Source of the DNA: CAYRQP01 sp964426545
GTDB taxonomy: Bacteria; Fermentibacterota; Fermentibacteria; Fermentibacterales; JCC-6
Length of the DNA stretch: 64,000 nucleotides
NCBI GenBank assembly: GCA_964426545.1
Contig: CAYRQP010000002.1
Coordinates: forward strand, 62,001 to 126,000
Reading direction: 5' to 3'
This document shows, piece after piece, positions 24,255-33,150 of this stretch; positions within the stretch are counted from its first letter, which is position 1; each line of letters opens with the position of its first letter. Position numbers and translations under genes: made by a program. Below the pieces are notes generated by a model that was not told the origin of the DNA, ran no database searches, and worked only from the letters and a program-made list of their open reading frames with translations.

Positions 24255-24824
24255 ATGAGCAGAATGCAAATTGAGTTTCTGCGAAGCTGCCCGGGGGTAG
24301 AGCAGCTTCCTACCGACGGTTTACCCGAAATAGCACTTGCAGGACGCTCTAATGTAGGCAAATCGTCACTTCTGAACCGTCTTGCAAATGGTAAAAATAT
24401 AGCGCGCACAAGTTCCAAACCGGGTTGTACCCAGTTCCTGAATCTGTATAGGGCAGAAAGGGGTTACTATCTGATTGACCTTCCCGGGTACGGTTATGCA
24501 AAAGCACCCAAAAAAGAAAGAAGTAAATGGGTCGGCTGGATCGGTGAGTACATTGTTGAGCGTAAACCGCTTCGCGGTATAATTCTTCTTGTGGATGCCC
24601 GGCATCCTGATATGGGCAGCGACATCGAAATGGCGGAACTGCTGCGGGAATTGGGCAGGCCATATATAATTGCCCTGACGAAGTCCGATAAACTGAAGCG
24701 CGGAAAACTGGCAAAAGCAAAACAGAAGGCGGAAGAGATGGGTCCTGTGATTTCCGTTTCATCAGTTACCGGAACCGGATTCGATAAACTTGGAAACTGG
24801 CTCGCAAGCGTAGTTACCGATTAA
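24255..24824 (+). CDS. engB: Ribosome biogenesis GTPase EngB/YsxC
   Basis: 189 aa. G1 GRSNVGKSSLLNRL (residues 30-43), G2 with TSSKPGCTQ, G3 DLPGYGYA, G4 TKSDK and G5 SVSSVTG are all in order for the TrmE-Era-EngA-YihA family, and the length is that of YsxC/YihA. It is needed for large-subunit assembly. ATG 24255 has GAGG at spacing of about five; a second ATG is three codons later. Confidence 0.94.
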   Translation: MSRMQIEFLRSCPGVEQLPTDGLPEIALAGRSNVGKSSLLNRLANGKNIARTSSKPGCTQFLNLYRAERGYYLIDLPGYGYAKAPKKERSKWVGWIGEYIVERKPLRGIILLVDARHPDMGSDIEMAELLRELGRPYIIALTKSDKLKRGKLAKAKQKAEEMGPVISVSSVTGTGFDKLGNWLASVVTD

Positions 24825-24851
24825 AGAAAATATTGAGGGAGAGGGGATAAG

Positions 24852-26126
24852 ATGCCCGTAATTGTGGTTACAGGTTTGCAGTGGGGGGATGAAGGCAAAG
24901 GAAAGATGGTCGACCATCTTGCTGAATCAGCCCTGGCAGTAGCCAGGTTTTCGGGCGGAGCCAATGCCGGACACACCGTAGTTGTAGATGGAAGAAAAAT
25001 CGTACTTCATCAGATTCCCTGCGGAATTATCAGACCGGGAGTTATCGGAATAATCGGAGCTTCGTGTGTTGTTGACCCTGTCTCTCTCATATCAGAAATT
25101 AAAATAACGGAAGAAGCAGGGATTTCAATAGGCGGAAGGCTTGCAATTTCGGGGAAAGCACATCTTGTGCACCCGGGATACAAATTTCTCGAAAAAGCAG
25201 ATGAAGAAAAACGAGACGCATCTGCAGTTGGAACCACCGGCAGGGGAATAGGACCAACCTATACCCAGAAGTTCATGCGGATGGGAATAAGGCTCGAGGA
25301 TGCCTGCATTCCTTCCCTGATAGTTGAAAAAGCTGATAGCGTCGCAAAAGAATGTGCAGACACTCTAAACCTTTCTTCTGAAGATGAAGAGAGGCTGCAG
25401 GCTGAAACCCGGGAATTCATAGAAGCATCGCAGAATCTGGTTGAACATGCAGGCGATGTGTCGCTGATTATTCAGAAGATTCTCGACAACGGCAAGACCC
25501 TGATCGCCGAAGGAGCACAGGGTTCTCTGCTGGACCCTGACCACGGCACCTATCCGTATGTCACCTGCGGTTCATGTATTGCCGGTGCAGCAGGACTGAG
25601 TCTTGGTTTCGGTCCCACACGCATATCCGAAGTCGTTGGAATTCTGAAAGCCTACACAACACGCGTGGGAAACGGACCTTTCCCCACGGAACTGACAGGC
25701 AGTATAGGTGAGCGAATTCGTGAGCAGGGCAATGAATACGGCGCAACAACAGGAAGACCCCGGCGGTGCGGATGGTTCGACGGCGTATTGAGCAGATATA
25801 CAGCGAGGATAAATGGAAGCACATGGATAACATTGACTCTCCTCGATGTACTCAGCGGACTCGATGAACTGAAGGTATGCACGAGATACGAACTCGACCC
25901 TGAAATAGAAGCGTCCATTTTCGAGACAGGTGCAAGACTTGGAAAACACACTGCAGAATTTGAAACACTTCCGGGCTGGCAGGAAGACATCATGGGTGAG
26001 CAGAGCTGGGATTCTCTTCCGGTGAATGCCAGAAATTATGTAGAGTTTCTCGAAGATCTGGTTGGTGTTCATATCAAGGCCGTATCGACCGGACCCGACC
26101 GCAAAGATCTCATCTGGCGGAATTAA
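24852..26126 (+). CDS. purA: Adenylosuccinate synthetase
   Basis: 424 aa; converts IMP, aspartate and GTP to adenylosuccinate in AMP synthesis. GLQWGDEGKGKMVDHL at the N-terminus contains the catalytic Asp and P-loop-like glycine loop; GANAGHTVV has the catalytic His; AEGAQGSLLDPDHGTYPYVT and TGRPRRCGWFD are signature blocks. GGGAGAGGGGA lies before the ATG. Full length. Confidence 0.97.
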   Translation: MPVIVVTGLQWGDEGKGKMVDHLAESALAVARFSGGANAGHTVVVDGRKIVLHQIPCGIIRPGVIGIIGASCVVDPVSLISEIKITEEAGISIGGRLAISGKAHLVHPGYKFLEKADEEKRDASAVGTTGRGIGPTYTQKFMRMGIRLEDACIPSLIVEKADSVAKECADTLNLSSEDEERLQAETREFIEASQNLVEHAGDVSLIIQKILDNGKTLIAEGAQGSLLDPDHGTYPYVTCGSCIAGAAGLSLGFGPTRISEVVGILKAYTTRVGNGPFPTELTGSIGERIREQGNEYGATTGRPRRCGWFDGVLSRYTARINGSTWITLTLLDVLSGLDELKVCTRYELDPEIEASIFETGARLGKHTAEFETLPGWQEDIMGEQSWDSLPVNARNYVEFLEDLVGVHIKAVSTGPDRKDLIWRN

Positions 26127-26143
26127 ACTGAAATTGTGGTATC

Positions 26144-27499
26144 ATGCCTGAATATTTCGACACTCACTGTCATCTTTATTATGACAGGTATCAGAACGAT
26201 ATAAGCGATGTTATCGACTCTGCCCGTTCTAATGGAGTAACGGGAATGTTAGTCCCCGGAGTCGATGAAGATACCAGTTTTCAGGCATCTGAACTGGCGG
26301 CAAGATTCAATGGTGTATATGCAGCTGTCGGACTGCAGCCCAATGAATCACCGAAATATCCGGATTCCTATATCGAAAAACTGGCTGAATTGATAATCGA
26401 GCCCGGAGTCATTGCCATCGGAGAAACAGGGCTGGATTATTACCGCACGAAGGTTTCCCGTGAGACTCAGTACAAACATCTGCGTCAACAGTTTGAACTT
26501 GCAGAGAAATTGGGTTATCCGATTATTCTGCATTCCAGGGGAGCTGAGAAGGAACTTATGGACTTTCTGGTTGAAAGAGAACCGGATATGCCCATTATAT
26601 TTCATTGCTATACAGGAACGCTTGAAACAGCAGTCAGGGCAGCAGAAAAGGGATATTTTATCAGTTTTGCAGGTCCGGTTACATTCAGAAAAGAAGAATA
26701 CCTGCGCGAAATGGCCAGGAAACTCCCGCTTGAACAGATCCTTATAGAAACTGACGGGCCTTTCATGTCCCCTGAACCGCTACGGGGCAGAAGGAATGAA
26801 CCGGCATATGTAAGGTATATAGCAGATGTAATTGCAGATATACGGAAAGAACCTGCAGAAACCGTGACATCTCAACTAATCGAAAACTCAAATAGAGCGC
26901 TCCTCCTCGGAAAGCACAGGCGGACCGACCTCGTGTATTCGTTGAATGAACGGATCTACATGAATATCACAGGGCAATGCTCTAACAGGTGCAGTTTCTG
27001 CATAAAGAACAGGCAGGACGGTATCGGCGGATATTATCTACAGCACAGATGTGAACCTGACAGTATTAGGTTGAAAAACACTCTCGATATTCTCAAGCCT
27101 GAGTGGGGAAGCGAACTTGTCTTCTGCGGATACGGTGAGCCTACCATGCGGCACAGTCTGCTGGGGGAACTTGCTCAAAAGGCAGGAAGAAAAGGATTTA
27201 AGACACGGCTAAATACAAACGGACTGTGCCTTTCCAGGATTTCTGCGGAGAAAGCGGGGGCGTTCCTCAGACATTTCGATATTGTCAGCATCAGTCTGAA
27301 TGCATCGAATGAACATGAGTATAATCGGACATGCCGTCCTGAAAGCAGTGAGGCGTGGAAATTTCTTCATAAATTTGTACTTCTGGCCGGGAAAACGGCT
27401 CGGGTACGGCTGACAGCGGTCAGAAATTCAGAGATAGATATCGAACAGGTTAAGAAGTATGCAGAAGAGATGGGTTTTTCATTGAGGGTCAGGGGATAA
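26144..27499 (+). CDS. TatD-family metal hydrolase fused to a radical SAM domain
   Basis: 451 aa with two domains. Residues 1-262: TatD hydrolase with DTHCHL (metal His pair), GETGLDYY (Glu), IILHSRG (His), FHCYTG (His) and ETDGPF (Asp), a complete active site for 3' to 5' DNase-type or related activity. Residues about 265-451: radical SAM domain with CSNRCSFC (CxxxCxxC for the 4Fe-4S cluster), FCGYGEP and LNTNG. This is the 'TatD-linked radical SAM' arrangement known from anaerobes and methanogens; the substrate is unknown. It overlaps rsmA by one base. Confidence 0.9.
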   Translation: MPEYFDTHCHLYYDRYQNDISDVIDSARSNGVTGMLVPGVDEDTSFQASELAARFNGVYAAVGLQPNESPKYPDSYIEKLAELIIEPGVIAIGETGLDYYRTKVSRETQYKHLRQQFELAEKLGYPIILHSRGAEKELMDFLVEREPDMPIIFHCYTGTLETAVRAAEKGYFISFAGPVTFRKEEYLREMARKLPLEQILIETDGPFMSPEPLRGRRNEPAYVRYIADVIADIRKEPAETVTSQLIENSNRALLLGKHRRTDLVYSLNERIYMNITGQCSNRCSFCIKNRQDGIGGYYLQHRCEPDSIRLKNTLDILKPEWGSELVFCGYGEPTMRHSLLGELAQKAGRKGFKTRLNTNGLCLSRISAEKAGAFLRHFDIVSISLNASNEHEYNRTCRPESSEAWKFLHKFVLLAGKTARVRLTAVRNSEIDIEQVKKYAEEMGFSLRVRG

Positions 27500-28314
27500 T
27501 GCTTAGGACTGAGATAGAACAGAGGTTGAAGCTTGCGGGGATACACCCGTCCCGGGACCTGGGTCAGAATTTTCTTCTGAATGACCAGATTGCTTCTCTG
27601 ATTGCAGCAGAAGCGCCATCATCCCGGAGTGTCCTCGAAATAGGATCCGGGTTGGGTGCCCTGACTGAAAAACTCATTCCTGTCTGCAGGGAACTCACCG
27701 GAATAGAAATCTCCTCGAGAATGAGTGCTTTCCTCAAGGCAACTTACCCCGCTGAAGACATTAGGATTGTAACTGCGGATTTTCTCACTATTGAATTACA
27801 GGATATCCCGGGTTATCCATTCGATACCATTGTAGGTAACCTGCCTTATTCAATATCATCTCCCATTCTGTTCAGATTTCTGGAAGGTTCCTTTTCATGT
27901 GCAGAAAAAATAGTTGTTATGCTTCAGCGGGAGGTGGCCATCCGTTTAAGTTCGCTCGACGGAGGAAAGGAATACGGCAAACTGTCTTTGCAGTTATGGC
28001 CTTACTTTACTGTGAAAACTCTCCTTGATGCCGTGCCTGACGATTTTTACCCTGCTCCGGATGTCCACTCTCGTGTGGTGGTATTGCATAAAAGAAAAGA
28101 ACCTTTGATATCCAAGGAACTTTTCCCATATTTTAGAAAGGTTGTCAAAGCATCTTTTGCCATGCGGCGGAAGACAATTTTGAATAATCTGACTAATCTG
28201 TGCGGGCGTGATGCCGCACGGGATGTGCTGGAAGAACTTGGAATCGATGACATGAAAAGGGCTGAACAACTAAAGCCCAGAGAGTTCATTAGACTGGCGA
28301 AGGAGCTTAGGTGA
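27499..28314 (+). CDS. rsmA: 16S rRNA dimethyladenosine transferase
   Basis: 271 aa. DLGQNFLLNDQIASLI, SAM motif I VLEIGSGLGALTEKL and motif IV VGNLPYSISSPIL (NLPY) identify KsgA/RsmA, which dimethylates two adjacent adenines in the 3' hairpin of 16S rRNA. The C-terminal helical domain is complete. Its TGA overlaps the GTG of the next gene by four bases. Confidence 0.96.
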   Translation: MLRTEIEQRLKLAGIHPSRDLGQNFLLNDQIASLIAAEAPSSRSVLEIGSGLGALTEKLIPVCRELTGIEISSRMSAFLKATYPAEDIRIVTADFLTIELQDIPGYPFDTIVGNLPYSISSPILFRFLEGSFSCAEKIVVMLQREVAIRLSSLDGGKEYGKLSLQLWPYFTVKTLLDAVPDDFYPAPDVHSRVVVLHKRKEPLISKELFPYFRKVVKASFAMRRKTILNNLTNLCGRDAARDVLEELGIDDMKRAEQLKPREFIRLAKELR

Positions 28315-30155
28315 GGAGATTTTTCGCGGTACTGATTCTGCTTGCAGTATGCAGTGTATCTGCAGTGAACATAGGATACAATATCTCCCTGAATCAGTAT
28401 AAACAGACCAGCCATCTGAATAACTCCATATCTCTTGCCATGCAGTTATCATCGAGGATCAGGATGAATGCGAACGCGTCATTTTCTGCTCAGCGAAGTG
28501 AAGACCTGCACAGGTTTCTCGATGGAAGAAACGGTTCTGCCGCATTGAGTTATTCACCCGCTGATAACATAGAACTCGGAATCAACCTGAACAGAACCAT
28601 CAGCATAGAAGAACGATACGGAGAAGTGCAGAGTGATCATCTGAACAACTCCACATCCGGTCAGATACGGTTTTCTCCATACGACTGGCTTTCACTCGAC
28701 ATTTCTCTTGGTGCGCATTTTGTGGACTATATGAATCCATCGGGTGATTCCACTATAACCGGGCATGACCAGGGCGGTATCAGAAATGCGGACATCAGCC
28801 TGAACAAGACCCTGTTCGACGGTTTGAATTCGAGTCTTCAATTCAGTGAACACAGAACGCTTGGAGAGGAAAATGATTCCGGAAAGGATGCTCTTAACTG
28901 CAGGCTCAACTACAGTTTTCCCCGAATGTTCAATGGGGGCAGTATTAACATATCAGCCGGAGCATCTAGAATGTTCACAACATACAAGGATTCTTCCAAC
29001 AGCCATAGGCAGCAGAGCTGGAATTACGATATGTCCGTTGTCGTTCCTACGCCGCTTGAGTTTCTCGCTATCGAGATTTCGACCGGCTGGGATTACAACA
29101 AGCGGTATTGGGAATATGTAATTAATGATCCCACACAAATACAGCCTGTAGAAAGTCCGGCTGAAGATGTCCGAGACAGAAAAAATCAGGGAAGGGATAT
29201 ATCGGCATCGCTTCGATATCAGATACTGGATGACCTTCTTCTGAACATCTCGATATCGAGAGGTATCAACAGAAATGACAGGAAACGGAGCGGGACCGGA
29301 TTAGATACGCTGTTCAATGTGTATGACATAAGCGACAACAGGAAGTTTCATGCCACGCTTCAGTATTTCCCCAATGATGTGCGAATTACATTTGAGCGCG
29401 TTATTCAACTTTACTGCTACGATTCATACGGTACATGGAAAGACACTTATGGAACTACTTACAGTGATGAGAGTGACAGAGATGAACTCAGGGAAGTGCT
29501 GGCATTGTCTATTCAGATTCCGATTTCAGGGACAATGACACTAGAGGGAGACATACAGGGACAGAATACAGAGACCATATATCTGAAAGCAGCACAATCG
29601 GGCAACAGCAAGGAGTCGTCTACATACAGTGTCAGTCCGGGATTTAGATTTACACCCGGGGGAGATTGGACTTTGAGCGAATCCGTCAGATTCAGTGCGG
29701 ACTATACGACCTTTCTATTCCCCGACTACAGCAGTAGCGGGAGTAATCTGCTTTTCAGAAAAGTTGAGTCTCAGATGGCATTCCAAAGGATATCTCAGGA
29801 CAGTACAACACTTGGTGTTAGCCACAGATTCCATTTTCAGGATCAGGGAAGTTATGAAAATTCGATATTCTATCGCTCGGAAGAAAGTTTTAACAGTACC
29901 CTGACACTGAATATGGGTTTTCATACAGGAAATGCAGTTGGCATCACCCCCAGTTACTCATGGGAGTATTCGAGAAGGAATTACATCGCATCGAGTTCTC
30001 CGTCTGTAATCGAGCATATGCACCATGTAGGGCTGAGAACCAGAATGAATCTGTCAGAAGGTTTTCTCACAATGCAGATAAGAAGGACATTCTATTCCAG
30101 AGATAACCGCGAAAGTTACTGGTATGCGACAGTCGGACTTAACTACCAGTTTTAG
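28311..30155 (+). CDS. Large predicted outer-membrane beta-barrel protein
   Basis: 614 aa. GTG start with AAGGAG nine bases upstream; signal peptide RRFFAVLILLAVCSVSAVN. The rest is a long run of amphipathic beta strands (for example NISLSRGINRNDRKRSG, TMTLEGDIQGQNTETIYL) ending WYATVGLNYQF, with the terminal aromatic residue typical of Bam substrates. No family recognized; probably 24 or more strands. Followed after eight bases by a lipoprotein gene, likely a functional pair. Confidence 0.65.
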   Translation: MRRFFAVLILLAVCSVSAVNIGYNISLNQYKQTSHLNNSISLAMQLSSRIRMNANASFSAQRSEDLHRFLDGRNGSAALSYSPADNIELGINLNRTISIEERYGEVQSDHLNNSTSGQIRFSPYDWLSLDISLGAHFVDYMNPSGDSTITGHDQGGIRNADISLNKTLFDGLNSSLQFSEHRTLGEENDSGKDALNCRLNYSFPRMFNGGSINISAGASRMFTTYKDSSNSHRQQSWNYDMSVVVPTPLEFLAIEISTGWDYNKRYWEYVINDPTQIQPVESPAEDVRDRKNQGRDISASLRYQILDDLLLNISISRGINRNDRKRSGTGLDTLFNVYDISDNRKFHATLQYFPNDVRITFERVIQLYCYDSYGTWKDTYGTTYSDESDRDELREVLALSIQIPISGTMTLEGDIQGQNTETIYLKAAQSGNSKESSTYSVSPGFRFTPGGDWTLSESVRFSADYTTFLFPDYSSSGSNLLFRKVESQMAFQRISQDSTTLGVSHRFHFQDQGSYENSIFYRSEESFNSTLTLNMGFHTGNAVGITPSYSWEYSRRNYIASSSPSVIEHMHHVGLRTRMNLSEGFLTMQIRRTFYSRDNRESYWYATVGLNYQF

Positions 30156-30163
30156 AGGGATAT

Positions 30164-30784
30164 ATGAATAATTCAAAAATCACTCTTGTATCAGGCATTA
30201 CTTTGCTTCTGGTTGCGGGGTGTTCGTTCTTTGAACCCGGTTTCCCTGAAGATCCCGATCCCAGCTCGGGGATAACATGGTATCAACCTTACTCTCCGGG
30301 TACAGTTGTTACGAATATTCAGAACTCCATGGAAGGCAGGTCCATCACGATGTACTCTTCCTGCCTTGATAGTTCATTTACATTCATTGCCGATCCGCTC
30401 GATACACTTGAATTTTGGAATATCTGGGATTTCAGCAATTGGGATTTCAGCGTTGAGCAGAATACGATATCGAATATTTTCGCCTTTGTAACATCATCGG
30501 GATTTCCCGAAGACAGCATGCTGGTTGTGGAGTTTTCTATGGTGGAGGAGTATCCTGACCCGGCTGCACCTTCAGACAGTGCTGAGATCTGGCGCGACTA
30601 TGAGATAATTACAGCAGGTGCGGAACACGGCGGTTGGGATGAACCTGCCTTGGGCCGGGCAAAGATGTTCATGGTCGAAGATGACTACGGACTTTGGTCA
30701 CTCGTGAAGTGGGAAGACTACCGCCCTGAGGATTATACCGGCGACAATTACACATGGGCCGTCGTCAAAGCCACCTCCCGCTAA
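30164..30784 (+). CDS. Predicted lipoprotein, unknown
   Basis: 206 aa. Signal with lipobox VAGC (C20), GAGGGATAT before the ATG. The mature protein is acidic and aromatic rich, with NTF2-like or SnoaL-like features possible (VEDDYGLWSLVKWEDYRPE is the kind of ending seen in small secreted DUF proteins), but no confident family. Likely co-transcribed with the upstream barrel gene. Confidence 0.6.
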   Translation: MNNSKITLVSGITLLLVAGCSFFEPGFPEDPDPSSGITWYQPYSPGTVVTNIQNSMEGRSITMYSSCLDSSFTFIADPLDTLEFWNIWDFSNWDFSVEQNTISNIFAFVTSSGFPEDSMLVVEFSMVEEYPDPAAPSDSAEIWRDYEIITAGAEHGGWDEPALGRAKMFMVEDDYGLWSLVKWEDYRPEDYTGDNYTWAVVKATSR

Positions 30785-30830
30785 CGGGGACTTTCTTGAA
30801 TCTTTTAACTTATGCAACAGGAAAAGAAAG

Positions 30831-30861
30831 AATACTTGAAATAAACCGCCATTCAAGTATT
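30831..30861. repeat. Inverted repeat upstream of methyltransferase gene
   Basis: AATACTTGAA (30831-30840) and TTCAAGTATT (30852-30861) form a perfect ten-pair stem with an 11-base loop. Just before it, CGGGGACTTTCTTGAA directly after the TAA of the lipoprotein gene looks like a worn end of the GGGGAC palindrome family. May act as operator, terminator or repeat relic; no T-run follows. Confidence 0.5.
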
Positions 30862-30881
30862 AGTTCGAAAAATAGTGTTCA

Positions 30882-31508
30882 ATGGAATTCCTGAAGAACA
30901 GGAAAACCGAAACTGGTATATCTAAACTCCAGGTACTTCCATGCGGAGTCAGCTTATTTCAAGCAGAAGGATCGGAATTCACAACGGATTCTCTCCTTTT
31001 ATCCGAATCGATAAGAATATCTCCCGGAGCCGGAATCGCAGAACTCGGCTGCGGAACAGGAGGAGTCACATTCTCGGCTGCGAAGAACAATCCTGAATGC
31101 ATTTGGCTTGGAATAGACATTCAGGAGAAACTTCTAAAACTTGCATTGAAATCAGCTGCTCTTCAAGAACTGAAAATAGATTTTACTGCACTATGCTGTA
31201 GTGTCGAGAATGTTCCGCGATTGATTCAGGGAAATTCATTCGATGCGGTAATGACAAATCCACCTTTTAACATAAGCGGCTCAGGGAGGCAAAGTCCCAT
31301 TCCTTCGAGAAAAAAGTCTCGTTCAGGCAGTTCACTGCTTATTTATCAATTTGTTCGCGCAGCTGGACATCTTTTAAAACCAGGTGGAATATTTGCAATA
31401 GTAGGTACCCCGGAAATGGTGCCGAAGATATTGCTTGGGTGTGAGACATATAATCTGCGACTGGTCGAAAGCGGTGATGTTATGCAATTTGAGAAACCTA
31501 CAGACTAA
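30882..31508 (+). CDS. SAM-dependent methyltransferase, TrmN6/YfiC-like
   Basis: 208 aa. SAM-binding motif AELGCGTGGVTFSAA and the catalytic NPPF motif (DAVMTNPPFN) of N6-adenine or N-methyltransferases; the preceding TDSLLLSESI matches the 'TDALLLA' of the tRNA1(Val) A37 N6-methyltransferase family. It is shorter than the usual 230-250 aa: the C-terminal strands after TPEMVPKILLGCETYNLRLV are abbreviated. The stop overlaps the decayed gene on the other strand. tRNA is the likely substrate (inference). Confidence 0.75.
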   Translation: MEFLKNRKTETGISKLQVLPCGVSLFQAEGSEFTTDSLLLSESIRISPGAGIAELGCGTGGVTFSAAKNNPECIWLGIDIQEKLLKLALKSAALQELKIDFTALCCSVENVPRLIQGNSFDAVMTNPPFNISGSGRQSPIPSRKKSRSGSSLLIYQFVRAAGHLLKPGGIFAIVGTPEMVPKILLGCETYNLRLVESGDVMQFEKPTD

Positions 31509-31744
31509 TCCACAACGACATGAGCTGCAAATCGACTCTTGTACTCTCCCCACTTACTCTTGTTCCAGATTACATCATAAGACAGGCAGTCAGCAGCTGC
31601 AATTCCCATTTCCATTGCATGATGAGTATTGTCATGTACGAAAAGCCCCTGTCTGCCGAGAGTAACAATTTTGTCATAAGTGTATAGGTGTTGCTCGATA
31701 ATGCCGAGATGATCTTCGAATTCCAGATTATATACCGGATAGAC
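31505..31744 (-). pseudogene. 3' fragment of an FAD-dependent oxidoreductase gene
   Basis: The final 79 residues of the minus-strand frame (VYPVYNLEFEDH..., KIVTLGRQGLFVHDNTHHAMEMG) match the C-terminal flavin-binding part of the intact oxidoreductase at 45852-47246 (AYPIYGLNY..., CGRQGLFRYNNMDHSIEMG). It is fused in frame to a remnant of asparagine synthetase, so about 380 residues of the parent are missing. The junction is near 31744, which suggests a deletion between two neighbouring genes. Confidence 0.75.
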
Positions 31745-33057
31745 ATTACCTTTTCTGCATTCCAGGGAATTTGTATTTTGCGGGTACTTTGTTGAGAAAT
31801 CGGAAAGTTTCACATCAGTATAAGGAACCCTTGCTTCTATAGAATATGCCATTGTCATCCTGTCGTTTTTAACCATAAGGTCATGGGGGAGATGACAGGA
31901 GGTATCGATGTAAAGCAATCTGTTCAGATCTGAATCTGCATCACATTCTGCAAAGATGTCTCTGAAATAGTGTGCCGAATCAGAAAATCTGTTGAATCGT
32001 CGATGGTCATCAAGAATATTAGTTTTTACATCTTCGAAGAGAACGGCAGGTCGGAAGAAGCGAAAATCCGGGATACCAAGTTCGGCTCCTACCATGAATC
32101 TCTTTGCCTTGAATTCGAAACTGAGTTTCTTGTCTGATACAGGCAATCGCTTAACGATACTCCTGATTAAACGCTGTCTGATGAAATGGGGAACAGTCCT
32201 TCTGCAGATATTGCGGATTTTGTGTGCGGCATGAGTGTCATACCCCGAATAGCTTCATCGCCGCCTTCACCTGAAAGCAGCACTTTTACATATTTCTGTG
32301 CTTCAGCGGAGAGGAGCATGAAGGGGATGGCAGAACCATCTCCGATGGGTTCATCCATGTAAGCACCTGCCTGAAAATGTTCTTTTTCACATCACCGGAT
32401 TGATGGTTATTTCATTGTGAATAGAACCTGCATATTCAGCCATGGCTCTTTGGTAGTGAGATTCATCGAAACTCTTCTCATTGATTTTCAGTGAAAAAGA
32501 GTGAAGTTCAGTACTCTTTCCCAGAATTCGCGCAAGCCCGAGAATCGAACTGCTGTCCAGTCCGCCTGAAAGTGTAGTTCCGATAGGAGCATCGGAAATC
32601 AGGTTCCTGTCGACCCTTCCAGAATTACCTGATAGGAACCTTCTTCGACATCTTCCATGGTCATCCATAGTCGGGAGTAAATCTGATTCTGTAGTACTCT
32701 TCGGGAACCGGACATGAAGGATTGTCGAGGTCAATTTCAATCAGGTGTGCTCCATCGAGTTCATTCACCTTTCCGAAAGCGGTTAACGTTCCCGGAATGT
32801 AGGCAAGAAAGAAGTAATGAAAGATAGCTTCCCTGTTTACGCGGAGAGTGAAACCGGGAATTTCCATAAGGATTTTATTTCAGATGAGAAATACAGTTTC
32901 CCGTTCAATTCCATCCAGAAAAGAGGTCGGGTTCCGTAGAAATCCCTGTATCTTCCAACCCGTGGTGACGAAGCAGGGAAGTCATCCCCGTGCCGTGCCG
33001 GATGTCCGGGTCCGTGAGATGAGAGTCAAGACTGATTATGCCAGCAATTCCACACAT
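31745..33057 (-). pseudogene. asnB: Decayed asparagine synthetase (glutamine-hydrolysing)
   Basis: Minus-strand pieces in different frames line up in AsnB order: MCGIAGIISLD with the Cys2 nucleophile at 33057, RPLFWMELNGKLYFSSEIKS, then YIPGTLTAFGKVNELDGAHL, SDAPIGTTLSGGLDSSSI (P-loop), GDGSAIPFMLLSAEA with VLLSGEGGDEA, and LPHDLMVKNDRMTMAYSIEARVP. Several frameshifts, an early TGA and short deletions separate them. The intact enzyme would transfer glutamine nitrogen to aspartate or to a sugar/peptide target. The 1.5-kb stretch holds no intact gene. Confidence 0.9.
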
Positions 33058-33150
33058 GTATCGATCACTCCAATGTAAGGCAACTCTAAATCAAGTATCT
33101 ATAGTCTATGTGAATATAGTAGTTTATATTAAAACACTGAAAGGTGTGAT

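Noticed and set aside
33058..33150. Small gene in the gap before the glycosyltransferase
   Set aside because: AT-rich, no frame with a ribosome binding site; probably holds the promoter of the following gene, but I could not assign clear -35/-10 boxes.
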